This document shows positions 11,881-22,447 of a stretch of 64,000 nt of DNA, piece by piece. The notes under the pieces were generated by a model, which did no database searches, was not told where the DNA came from, and saw nothing but the letters and a program-made list of their open reading frames with translations. Each line of letters opens with the position of its first letter. Position 1 is the stretch's first letter. This DNA comes from Branchiostoma floridae (taxonomy: Eukaryota > Chordata > Leptocardii > Amphioxiformes > Branchiostomatidae): the NCBI RefSeq assembly GCF_000003815.2, contig NC_049981.1:2929905-2993904 (forward strand), written 5' to 3'. The position numbers were made by a program, and so were the translations under genes.

Positions 11881-14555
11881 CTAGAACTCGAAGAGTCTGA
11901 TGTTGCTGCAGGCGCTGAAGTAGCAGTTCCCGGCACAGTCGGAGCCGTCCCACAGGTCCACGTGGCCGGTCGCTGCCTGGAAGCCGCAGTTCTGGAACAC
12001 GATGATGCCCTGTTTCCCCTGTTAGCATGGAGAACACACAGTTGGTGACAAGAAAAACAAAGAAACACCATCCTTTTCAGCACTCAGTTCCAGTGTGCTT
12101 TTAACAGCAGTTTTTTTGTTTTTTTTAGCAGTTGAATACCTTTCAGATCAAGGTCTAAAAGAATCTGAATGTTGGCATTATTGCAGATGATGCGCGGCGC
12201 TCACAAATAATTCTAATACTAAATAATCATAATGATACCGTAACGTGTAAAGAAAATAGTGAGCCTAGCGCACATAGTCTTCCACTGGTCGTAACAGAGA
12301 GGACAGACGTATTTACAGGTACAGTATTTACAGGTTCGTTATACCATGGGATTTTCCCTACTTCTTTTCGACAAGCACAACTGTACGGTGGACCACGGCT
12401 TAACGTCCTGTCCTGAGGACTGTAACCCTTTCCGGTAGCGTGCATGTCAGGTGAGCGACACAGCCGGAATCGAGCTCACGGCGTCTACTTCCAGAGGCAG
12501 GGCCGCTAACCACTGGACTACGCACAATGGATTCTGGGCAGAAATTAAAATGTTACTGGAAGTTGGTTATGAACTTATGGTTCAAGAGTGGACTTTTTTC
12601 TGGCGGACTCTTACCCGGAAGCTGCTCTCACTACTTCCGGTGACGTCAGCAGGACCGTACTGGTTCTCCAGGTAACAGCGCATGGTGCCCACACGGATGA
12701 TGTAAGGCCGGCGCTCTCTGTCTCTCACGCCGGACCAGTTACAGGACCCCGGTACAATCTGCCTTCCTGTAGGTGAAATATCACAATTAGAGGCATGCGC
12801 GTACATGGGTCGTTAAAATAAGTGTAAGAAGCAAGGATTGGGCTATTTGATAAAAATAATAGACTTTAACCAAGTTTAGGGTGTCCTAGGGTCTAAGTGC
12901 AGTTTGGAGGCGTTCATTTTTTTTGTCTAGAGAGATCAAGGGTAATCAGAGTTCCGGTGATGAAGCAACGCTTTTCACCGTTAAAATATCACTAGATGGC
13001 ATGGACACGTTAGACTATGCTGCAAATGTGAACTCATATGACTTTTCACAATCCTGTTGTCCATGTGGCCATGGCACTAATAATAATCACAACTAGCCGT
13101 CGCAGACTTATGGAGCGAAGACCATTTTTTTGGGGGGGGGGGGGATAAGGTTGGCCCCCTCCCCTAATAATAAACGCCCCTTGCAGAAGTCTACGAAGGA
13201 GGCTAATGATTGATGAGTGTTCACAGAGATAGAGAAGTCGCCTTACCTGAGTGAGTGAGCGCCCGACTGACCCTCATGGCGCAGGTGTTCTTGTCCGTCA
13301 CGTCCTTCAGCCAGGCGGGCAGACCCTCATCGTCCACCAGCTCATCCCAACTCCTTCCCCCGAAGAAGACGCCTGGGTAAGCAGGGTAGTTGCTCTCCAG
13401 CTGGGAGAAGCTCGGCCAACCTTTAATAACAGAAAAAGGTAAAAATGTTAGTTGATGTCGTGGTGTCGTCCGTGGCGTACTGTAAATGCATTTAAGTTCG
13501 CGGGGATTTAATTTCGCGGTAGAGGGAACTCTCAACTCTCAATAGTGTACTGGACAAAGCCCTCAATTAGAGCATCACGTCCAAAAGGGAAAAAGGACTT
13601 TTCGCGGTGGTTTTAATTTCGCGGTAACACCATAGACTGCAGTCTAATACCATAATAGAAAAATGTTCGCGGTGGTTTTAAGTTCGCGGTAAAGAGTCAC
13701 CGCAAAGACCGCGAACATCAATCCACCGCGAACATTTCTGCATTTACAGTAACTTGTACAGTGTTGGGCTCGAGTGTTGAACCTAGAGGTCCCTGGTTCG
13801 ATACTCGCAGTCCCCTCGACATTGTGCCTTTGGGAAAGGCATTTTACATGACCTTCCTCACTTAACCTACATGTATGTGTAAGAATGGCCCCGGGAACCT
13901 GACTTCGGTCGGGGAGGTATACTACTAATACTACTCTTACCCTCTGTCTGTACTTTGTATCTGTTAAAATAAATTACTAACTTGTGCCACGTGGTCACAA
14001 AAATGTCACTCAAGTTCACCTCTTTTTTTTTTTAGAATAGGAGACTGTTACGAATATGAACAAAGCAATGATCTTTTAAAGTAAATCGCTAAATCGTCGT
14101 GTTCCAAGGAATACGTATAGGCTGACTTTATGAATGTATGGCTGTATACTGTATACTAAGTGACAGAAATCGTCATTGCTCACACGTTTCGTACTTCACT
14201 GGTGCATATTCTAATGCGACCTCTATGCATAAACTAGGGGCACGACAGGGTAGCCAGCCCGGCCTTTTCCGTAAACCCGTAGCTACACTAAAGTCTACCA
14301 CATTTAGTATCACTTCAAATCTACAATGAAACTCAAGGCTACCGTACATTTAATTCACATGTACAAGTTAACTCAACGCTGCTACACAACGTAGTTTCCC
14401 AATTTCCCACTTCTTACAGAAATCTCACCTGATCTGGGTCTCGAGCCCGAGCTTGAACCCGAACTTGAACTTGAGCTTGAGAAAAGCCACGCGCTGCTTC
14501 CGTGCCAAACGCAGGCAAAGAGCACGGCGACGAACCACACTGTCGTCTTCAGCAT
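11881..14555 (-). CDS. dae4: Secreted Tae4-type peptidoglycan amidase (domesticated T6SS effector), 196 aa
   Basis: Coding exons in order: 14555-14429, 13420-13247, 12766-12615, 12018-11881. All are GT-AG with matching phases, giving 591 nt with stop. Residues 1-22 are a signal peptide (MLKTTVWFVAVLFACVWHGS..), then a Ser/Gly linker (about 25-42), then a Tae4 fold. The nucleophile motif NTCAMRVSRAL carries C89. PYIIRVGTMRCYL (121-133) and GKQGIIVF (152-159) are core strands. GHVDLWDG carries H170. C179 and C183 match the Tae4 disulfide spacing. Bacterial Tae4 proteins are type VI secretion effectors that cut the gamma-D-Glu-mDAP bond of peptidoglycan. Animal copies, called domesticated amidase effectors, are thought to act as antibacterial defence. 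The residue aligned with the third catalytic position (Asp) appears to be G181, with D178 close by. Catalysis is therefore likely but unproven. Confidence 0.9.
12310..12526 (-). repeat. tRNA-derived SINE (family A), in amidase intron 3
   Basis: On the minus strand the head reads GTAGTCCAGTGGTTAGCGGC (A-box-like), followed by GAGCTCGATTCCGGC (B box). An unrelated tail follows with GGACAGGACGTTAAGCCGTG. The spacing fits a Pol III promoter, but the unit does not fold into a full tRNA. It lies between the exons ending at 12615 and starting at 12018. Confidence 0.75.
13478..13751. mobile_element. Palindromic MITE, TACTGTAAATGCA family, copy 1
   Basis: The ends are TACTGTAAATGCA and TGCATTTACAGTA. 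The interior consists of mirrored GTTCGCGGT / ACCGCGAAC blocks. At 274 bp it is longer than the ~212-bp copies at 27440 and 56656 because an internal GCGGT block is repeated. It sits in intron 1 of the amidase coding region. Confidence 0.9.
13760..13935 (+). repeat. SINE family B (GGGAAAGGCA core), copy
   Basis: The tRNA-like head retains a B box (GGTTCGATAC). It is followed by the core TTGTGCCTTTGGGAAAGGCA..CTTCCTCACTT and a tail with GACTTCGGTCGGGGAGGTAT. The same core occurs inverted at about 59550-59697 and about 880-960, and the tail at about 52480-52590. Confidence 0.75.
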
Positions 14556-14633
14556 GTTGTCCTTTGAAGCAAGGTAAAGTCGACTTTAAGATGTTCACCG
14601 ATGTTCTTGGTTGGTGGTGGATTCTGAAACCAG
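14429..14633 (-). other. dae4: Amidase signal-peptide exon with 5' leader
   Basis: A minus-strand acceptor (GTTTCAG) at 14634-14635 opens an exon with about 78 nt of 5' UTR, the ATG at 14555-14553, the signal peptide and the Ser/Gly linker. It ends at a GTGAGA donor at 14428. The linker is low-complexity Ser encoded by alternating AGC and TCA/TCG codons, so it joins the host signal peptide to the bacterial-type domain. Confidence 0.8.
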
Positions 14634-15411
14634 ACGTGAAAAATTAGCCGACAATATGTCTTCAAAATTATCCTACGTAAACAACCAACCAACTTACGAA
14701 CGGGCGCCAATACCTAATCTACGTCTTCCAAGCGCTATCAAAGATAACGGCTAGGGGTGGGTACCAAAACTTTAGAAAAAGACGGACCTGATAAAATTAA
14801 TCAGTAGACCGGAACTTGGACAGATTAGACGCTTGGGAGCTTTAATACAACTGGGAACTTACTTACTGGGAACAAACTCCCACAGTCAAAATGGTCTCAA
14901 GACTATCACTTTAAGTCCGCTACGAAATTTGTATTCCCCATAGAGACGACGGCACGTTTTTTTGAGGCCGCTTATGTGTGACCACCCGGACTCGAGGTCA
15001 GGACGCAAGTTTTCATAGACAATCAGGTTCAGGTCCGGACTGGACCTGATCCTCTGGGCCTGGACCCGACCTGAATTTTGTGTACCGGTAGCTACCCCTA
15101 TAGTCACGACCATATACAGAACAAGAGATATCAAACCCAGAAATGCCACTCAAGCACCATAATACGGCGTAAGCTGACCTCGAATTTGAAGGTTTAACTT
15201 ATAAAAACCTACCCACGTACCAAATATCAAAACAATCCATCCATGGCCAGGCATTTTCTAGGTACCTTGCGCACAGATATTATCATCTCAGTAACAAGCT
15301 CATTGTAGTCACTACTGTAACAATACCTTCGTTTCACGGAGGTAACTAAACGAACATGAAAAGAGCGCTGTAAACATGACAGGCGGCAGAGGAAAGCAAG
15401 GATTTACACAC

Positions 15412-15470
15412 CTGTAGAATTGCACGGAAGTTGTCAGAGCTGCGTCACTCTGCGTCCTCTGCACGAATGA
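15412..15470 (-). promoter_or_regulatory. Probable first non-coding exon of the amidase gene
   Basis: It lies about 25-30 bp downstream of the TATA box. A good donor (CTACAG followed by GTGTGT) closes the exon at 15412. A 0.8-kb 5'-UTR intron would then join it to 14633. The start near 15470 is inferred from TATA spacing only. Confidence 0.5.
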
Positions 15471-15492
15471 AGACTTGTGGAGAACTTCTGGC

Positions 15493-15500
15493 CTTTTATA
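15493..15500 (-). promoter_or_regulatory. TATA box (TATAAAAG) of the amidase gene
   Basis: Consensus TATAAAAG on the minus strand, upstream of a plausible first exon and donor. A strong TATA box is typical of inducible or tissue-restricted genes, which would suit a defence factor. That last step is inference. Confidence 0.55.
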
Positions 15501-15509
15501 CGTTTCCTC

Positions 15510-18260
15510 TCTGTGGGCTTGGCACAAAGCCATGCATATCTTATCGGAGCTCCTGGTCAGCTAACAGCAGGGATTTACATGTGGTTTGCATTTTAGGACA
15601 CGCTTCCTGTTAGGTTTCTAGTACCTTGGTCAAAAACTTATCGTCGGATTTTGCTTGATATTGCAAACAGTGGATTTTGACCCAGAACCCAGATATGCAG
15701 AAAACGCTGACGCTTAAAATTTGCGAATTCAAGTTAAAAGGGTCCCTTTCAAAAGACTCTATCCTTGCTGTAGGTTTTCTTGTCTTCCTTGGCCCACCCC
15801 TAATTTCCCAGCAGTCCCTTCGCCGGGTCAATGACCTCAAAGGTAGAGACGACGGTGAACATTTCTGGCTGACAAAGGAGCACCGGGACTTCCTTCTAAG
15901 AAACTTAACGGTGCTCAAATTTGCACCTTTGGGCTTGTCTTGCTTCCGCTTGGTTTCTTGGACGTAAGCTTAAGCCCATATGATAATTCTGTACAAATAA
16001 CAAATAGAACCATTGTTTCTAAAATCCCTCATGTCGGCATTTAATGATTAAATCAACAATTATGCAAATATTCATTACTAGCTTACATAAACAAGTACAA
16101 AAATGCCCTCGCACTCTCACAGAAATCTGTTAATCATGTTTCTCTCGTCAAATGGCTTTTGGCGCTTAGGATCTCGGACATTTTATACTGTTAGTTTTAG
16201 CAGTGAGTGTCGCGCAGTAGGCGGCATAAAATATCCTATTAAAAGGATTGAAATAAGGGTTAGTGCTTTTCTGAAGCCTTTTTGTATTGTATTCATGTCT
16301 TCCTATGGACAGCAGGTCTCAATGTGGTATCTGCCCAGTAAGTTACCAAACACAATAACGGAACCCTTATAGTAACGGATTCACTGCTTCATAAGGTGCT
16401 TTCCTCTCCTCACAGGGGGTTTCGCCCCTTAGCAGGACCGGTACTCACGCCACACCCCGCCCCCGAGGTTCAAGGTGGCGCAAGCTGGTATTCTCTAGTC
16501 GACGTGATGTTTCCCTTCTTTTTCTGAGCTCCATAATCTGCGCAACGACTGCCCCGCTTCATCCGCTAGCCTTCTGGTTGCTCAATCCTTTTGTCTTCTT
16601 CCCTCCGCTCCCGATGCCCCCTCCCCTCCCCCCAACTTGATTGACACTGAGCTCTTCCAACCGCTGTCAAGAATTGTATTGTTTGAGGACAAATCTAAAT
16701 CTAATTGTCTTATCCTCACCTCTGCTATCTATAAGAATTGATAAACAGCTACAAAGACAGTCAGGAAAGATTATTACTCAGCAATACCCATACAAGTTTT
16801 GACGGACGTGTAGGATGCTACGCAATGTTTATATTATACAGAGTGCAGTCTCTCGGAAGTTATCCATTTTGCGTCCCTATGAATTTCATGTGCGCGCATT
16901 CTAACACACACACACACAAACGCATTTCATACCATAGTATACACCTTTTTCTACTATGAAATACACGATAGAACAGAAAATGTCCGTCTCTAAACCTGTC
17001 CATGGTGCTGATATAACGTTCCCACGATGATTCTTGCGACGGAATATATTTCGCCATTGAGTCCGGCAAAGCCTTATTCTTCCTTATCCAATTCATATGT
17101 ATGTCTATCTCTTGTGTCTGCTCCAAGCCGTTAATCCGCCCTCTCAGAGGATGACCCTTGACACTCTCTATTATCCCGAAATTGTTCGAAGATAATCCGA
17201 CAAATAATATCTGACGTACGTCCTTTAGTGCAAGTTGACCAAGACGACAACTACGGCTATGCCGTCCTGTTCTGTACGGGAACAGTATTTTCCTTAGTAA
17301 TACATATTTGCATACCTTACCTTTGGAATTGCACCGCCAAAGCTATCTATGTAAATGTCTAAATGCCTTACGTTTGGGATCGCACCTGTCAGTTGCGACA
17401 CCTAACTGCAGTGCTGCATATCACAGGACCAGTCACATATATGTAAAAAATTAATATTAAACAGGTATGTAATTGCCTTACCTGTCTATAATTTTCGATT
17501 TTTTATAAAGACTAATAGACTGACCGTTATCTTTGCTATAGCAATATTTATTTATGAAACAAGGCAAGGTCTAAAAATTATGTAGCACATCAAATAGTAT
17601 CTGTACATTGATTACCTTCGATAGCGATTACAAGTAGTACAAAGTTCATTGTGTTGACTCACAAATTATTCTAACTTTTTTAAAACCTTAACAAAACTAG
17701 AATAGACTCACAAGCCATAAGAATAGAATAAAAAAAAGTAGCTTAGCACTATGAAATACACGCACATGCCTGTCCCTCATGATATAATGGTTAACACACG
17801 TCTGTCCCTCATGATCCAATGATACAAGCTTTTCTATCCCTCGTGATCTAATACGGCCATGTTGCTTTAATTGTATGGATAACATCCACGCGTGCGTCAA
17901 TTTTTTGGCCATTTCCAAAAAAGACGTTTCCAACTACACTACAAATTATACAAGGCGACTGTAAAATGAGCAAAGATATGCTGTAGATTGCAAAAAAGAA
18001 TATCGAAAAACGTCTACTTATGTCATAGAATAGCAAGTTCAAATCCAAGGTCATAGAAGAAGATGTGAAAGAATAACAAAAAATAAGGATCTATTGTTCG
18101 TCACAACATGCTCTGTTTTTTTTCAGTAAGATGTTCAACCTTCCTATCCACTAAGATTTTATCATAAAGGCAACTTTTCTTGGCCAAACTTCTTTCATTG
18201 GTACTTCTATAAGAGGATGTCATCCATATAATCAAATCAATTAAATACACACTTGTCCGT
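15510..18260. other. Intergenic region with one MITE, no gene seen
   Basis: Only unsupported open frames. A short (CA)n lies near 16905. From 17760 the phrase GTCCCTCATGATNNAATG repeats (about 17773, 17803 and, as TCCCTCGTGATCTAATA, 17836) and returns at 18259. It brackets the MITE copy at 17853-18240. Confidence 0.5.
17853..18240. mobile_element. MITE, GGCCATGTTGATTTGATT family, copy next to the MARVEL gene
   Basis: The left arm is CGGCCATGTTGCTTTAATTG and the right arm GATGTCATCCATATAATCAA. The interior (about 390 bp) is AT-rich and matches the layout of the copies at 25218-25565 and 54891-55288. It lies just downstream of the stop codon at 18264-18266. Confidence 0.75.
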
Positions 18261-18263
18261 CCC

Positions 18264-21155
18264 TCATGATCTAATGATGAAAACACACTTGCACAGTTTC
18301 AGCATCAGCAGAAGGTCAGCACAGTACACCACAGCTGTTCCAACCGCAAAGGACTGTAAAACACAACATTTCAGGCTAGGGCACTATCTGATTCATAATG
18401 TTAGGGAAATGATAAACTAAACGCTTCTAATTCTACGCGATTTGTACATGTATATCTTTCCACAGTCCGTTATCATTTTCACACTTTTATGGGTTTGTTA
18501 GCATTGGAATCGAAACCTCTAACCAAGTACCATCGTTCAGCATGCATGTACTAAGATGAAGAAAAGCCCCATACGCGAGGCTTGTAATTTTGAGCCTTTA
18601 CTACCCGTTTTAGGATTGCGATTTTCAAAAAGATTAAAAAAAAAAGAGTCGTAATTCCGAGCGACAAATTGAGCCGGTTGTCGCCACTTTGCGAATACCT
18701 GGCGCAGTTTGGCGTGATTTGGCTCAGTCCAGTGGTATACCCGCTCAATGTACAAGTATGGTTGTCTAAATAGCTATCACTAGTTCACCTTTATCCGAGG
18801 GGTAACCTATATCCGTTGTATTCAATAAAAAAAAGCTATGTACAGGGTCTTTGGGGATATGAAGTCGACGGATGCTAGTTTCAAAATATGAAAGTTTGAA
18901 ACTCCCGTCCGGTGACTTGATATCTCTAGATACCCTGTTTTAAATACAACGGATATAGGATACCCCCCGGATAAAGGTGACCTAGCATAAGTGGTGAACT
19001 CACGGCGGAGATGATGTGTCTCTCGTAGATGGTGTATGCCCGCCCGTAGTTCCTGTTGGCGTTCCAACACTGGATCACCGCGGCGGCGACATAGGCTGCG
19101 GCGGCCAGGATTCCGTACACCAGATTCTAGCAACAGAAAGCCTGATTATCACAACATCATCCTACCTGCTACACTGCCCCTGTATTCTGACCATATACAA
19201 GATATATATCAAACGAAAGAAACGTCCTTTTTGAAAATATACAACATATGTTCCCAAATTTCCGATACTTGAATACCACGGAAAAAGTCATATTTCTCAT
19301 GCAATTAGATAAACCATATATTATTGATTCCATTTGTCCTTTATGTTTATAACTGTTTTAAGAAGCGGGAAGAAGTTGAACTTGTATATACTTGAATGTA
19401 TTAGCATATGTAGAGATGATAAGATACCTTTTTTTGTCAAAATTGTACCTTATCACTAGCGCTACGACCTGTACTTAGCTTGTTTGAGCACAAGTGTACA
19501 ATAAAGGTCATTCATTCATTCATTCATTAAACGTCTTTGGACCAACGCAGCAAACTTAGTCTCCAAGCAGATCCTCAGCACGGTAGCATAAGATAGTATC
19601 AAAGCTGGCAAAGGAGTGTAACGGGCCTAGGAGTGTTCAAATTCGGTCGCCAAAGAACACACCTAGGCCGGCTACATTTTGATACTATCTAATAGTAGCG
19701 TAGGATCTGCTTGGAGATTACAGAAAACTCATCTCCATCTTCGTACAGAGACGTCTTACAGTTCTCTAATACTCCAGGGTTCACGATCGTCGGGTATCCC
19801 ATTGGGCTTCGCCTGTTGGCGGCAAATTATTGCGACAAGTTTGCGAATTCTTCGCCAATATATAAATTTTCCCTTGCTGTCTCACTGTCTTGCGACAAAT
19901 AAGCAGTGATCGCGGTTGTTGGCGACAATTGCTGTCCCATAGCTGATATACTGACACAACAAGGGAACTATACAAACTGTGCCATTAGCCCTACAAGGGT
20001 CTGGACCAACGAACAAAGGAACGAAAAGCGCAGGGGGTGTAGAACTTACCACAGTGTCGTTTGAGAATTTTCCCGACCCCGCCAGCACCATGAGCAGAAG
20101 CGTCGCCAGCGAGCACGTGACACAGGCCGCCATGACGTAATGTTGTCCCCACCACATCCCAGCAAACGTGCCGTGGACAGTCGCCAAAACGGCCCACGCT
20201 ACGATACCGAAAACCTAAGAAATACAAATGAATATGTGACAAATGAATATGCCATCATTTAAACACCAAAATTGATGGATTTTCTTATCAATTACTTAAT
20301 TTAGGTTATGCGATTTGCATCAGTCATATCCATTAATGAAGCAAGTTACATGGGTGTGAATTATGATACATGTACTATCATTGAAAAGTCGGTAGTTTTG
20401 CTGCAGTGTCATAGAAGGTCGCTAGGAGTCTCTTGATAGAACTTGCCCTTCATTTTGCTAACATCTCCCAACATTACAAATAAGATGATGAACATTTGTC
20501 TACAACATGCGCACACACGAACATGCATAGAAATGAACATACATAAAAGCATGCATGCCTCCAAAACAAACCATTTTTTTTGCGAATTAAGGTAAAGAAG
20601 ATTAATATGTCGGGTCTTTGTTTGTTTGTTTGAACATGATAAACCCAAATCAGCAGGCCGCTTTTCATTGAGGTCATGGGGGAGGTAGGGCTGAGATAAA
20701 ATATGACAGAGGTACAGATTACATTGAGTCCTAATAAACCCATCAACATATATCACTACATATACATGGCACAAAACATTGTTTGACCAAAAGCTCAGGT
20801 CTACGGTTTTGAAAGCATATTCACCACAAAGCGATTCTTTCAAGACTTCTGTATCAGCACCACGGATTCTTTAGCACGGATTTATAGCACCACAAACATC
20901 ACACTTTCTATGCGACCTTTCATCATTGGACTAGTATCAGCATATGTTATTTTATCTTCAAAGGCCGGTCATATACACAATTGATTTGAGTCCACAATGC
21001 CACGTACGGCTCAAGTTGCACTAACCACTCATCGACAACAATGTTTAAACATCCCTTCTAGAAAGATTCTAGAAAGTGTAGGAGGTACTCACCAATTCCA
21101 TAAGCTTGACAAGGATGTTGACCCTCCCTCCAAGTCGAGCCTCATACAGTGACAT
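18264..21155 (-). CDS. Small four-helix membrane protein, MARVEL (MAL/CMTM-like), 146 aa
   Basis: Exons in order: 21155-21093, 20214-20050, 19126-19004, 18353-18264. All are GT-AG and every intron is phase 0 (441 nt with stop). Four hydrophobic helices can be read: about 12-38 (RVNILVKLMELVFGIVAWAV), 46-68 (YVMAACVTCSLATLLLMVLA), 77-97 (NLVYGILAAAAYVAAAVIQC) and 118-138 (SFAVGTAVVYCADLLLMLKL). Both ends are cytoplasmic by analogy. The layout, an Arg/Lys-rich start to helix 1, the LVYG of helix 3 and an acidic residue in helix 4 (D129) fit MARVEL proteins, which organise membrane rafts, vesicles or junctions. The fit is by eye, so another tetraspan family remains possible. The last codons (CVFIIRS) come from repeat-like sequence. 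The start is the only ATG in the first exon. Confidence 0.72.
19440..19531 (+). repeat. LINE-like 3' tail with (ATTC)n
   Basis: TGTACAATAAAGGTC is followed by five ATTC-type units, the usual look of a truncated L2/CR1-type 3' end. It lies in intron 2 of the MARVEL gene. No coding portion remains. Confidence 0.5.
19558..19719. mobile_element. 162-bp palindromic MITE
   Basis: TAGTCTCCAAGCAGATCC is mirrored by GGATCTGCTTGGAGATTA. Inner arms AGATAGTATCAAA / TTTGATACTATCT and CTAGGAGTGTTC / GAACACACCTAG also pair. It lies inside intron 2 of the MARVEL gene. Confidence 0.85.
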
Positions 21156-21365
21156 GATTGTCCTTAGTCTAACGGTCCGTGTGACAGTGTTCTACAGTGA
21201 TACTCCCTACACAATAAGACCGTTGGACCCTTAGACCGTATCGATATTTACATAAGGGTGTGACGCCATTTGTTGGAATTGTTCATTGGTAACATGTTAA
21301 AGAGAGTGTAAAGAAAGGGCGATGTAAGAGATAGCCAGTGTGCGAAACATATGCGGAATACTACA

Positions 21366-21534
21366 CAGTGGAAACTCCGTTTAATTACATTTGCCAGCAT
21401 ATTTCGTGCACTTATCCGGGTAGTGCAAGAAAGCGAAATTATCCAGCTGCATCGCAACGCCCCGGGATTCGGAGATTCCGCACAATTAACACAAGTGTGC
21501 GGTTATCAGTTGTGCAATTTACTGGCTTTCACTG
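21366..21534. mobile_element. Decayed pogo/Tigger-like MITE
   Basis: CAGTGGAAACTCCGTTTAAT at the left and a complementary GGCTTTCACTG at the right, with mirrored TGTGCAATT-type interior. The better copy is at 61760-61925. Confidence 0.55.
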
Positions 21535-22408
21535 AACGTCTTAACAAGGAACTTTCATGATCTATCAAAGAGGTGGGAGACGAAAACGAACTTCATCTCA
21601 AATTGTTAATTCAATAAAATCTGCGATGAAAGAGCAATTATTATATTGTTTTAAAAAGTTATCATAACAAACCCAATATTTCTCATACTCTCGGACGAAG
21701 AGAAAGCGAATTGTAGACTTTTCTTCGAGAAATGTAGCTTTCTGTCTTGCGTTTCAAGGAAGTCAAAACAGTTTAGATACATGTACATTGTATAGCCCAC
21801 ACTCGATAAATCTCTTGTTACAACAATACTAATGTCAATCAACTGTCCATTGTCACACGTATGTCTCCAATGTTTCTACCATTGCAATTAGCATCAACGC
21901 ATCAACTTTCATTAAACGTACTCGTCCATCGATTGAGGAATTATAGTTTTGTCATTATAGAATAAGTATTATGGCAGACTATTATCAGTTTTTATACACT
22001 TGGCATCGGTACGAAAAAGCTTTAAGTTAAGCCTCTCCTCGCTAAAACACAGCACGCATTTGAATAGGTGTTAGTTTTGCCTCTAGTTGTAAAGATAACG
22101 ATAACTAGAGTTCCTCGAACACATATCTTCGCCAAATAAACAATTTCTATGGAAGATAGTTCTTTTTGAATGATTAATGTGTATAAGTCCATATGTTATC
22201 TAGTCACATCATGTAGTGGTTGGTTGGATTATGAACATTGTGAGTAGATTAGTCTATTCTGTCGGTGTACATAATGCAGCAAATGTTTTGGCGATGTGAA
22301 TGAATGTCTTTGCATAATCAGAACAATTTGTACAGGTATGAGGTTACTGTTCTATTTTGTGTTGTCATAATTACTTTCGGAGAGCTGGTTATGTTTTGGG
22401 TAGCGTTT

Positions 22409-22447
22409 GTATGTATGTATGTATGTATGTATGTATGTATGTATGTA
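22409..22447 (+). repeat. (GTAT)n microsatellite
   Basis: About ten uninterrupted GTAT units. Confidence 0.95.

Noticed and set aside
12480..12526. A tRNA gene on the minus strand
   Set aside because: Same reason: it is the head of a SINE with a long unrelated tail.
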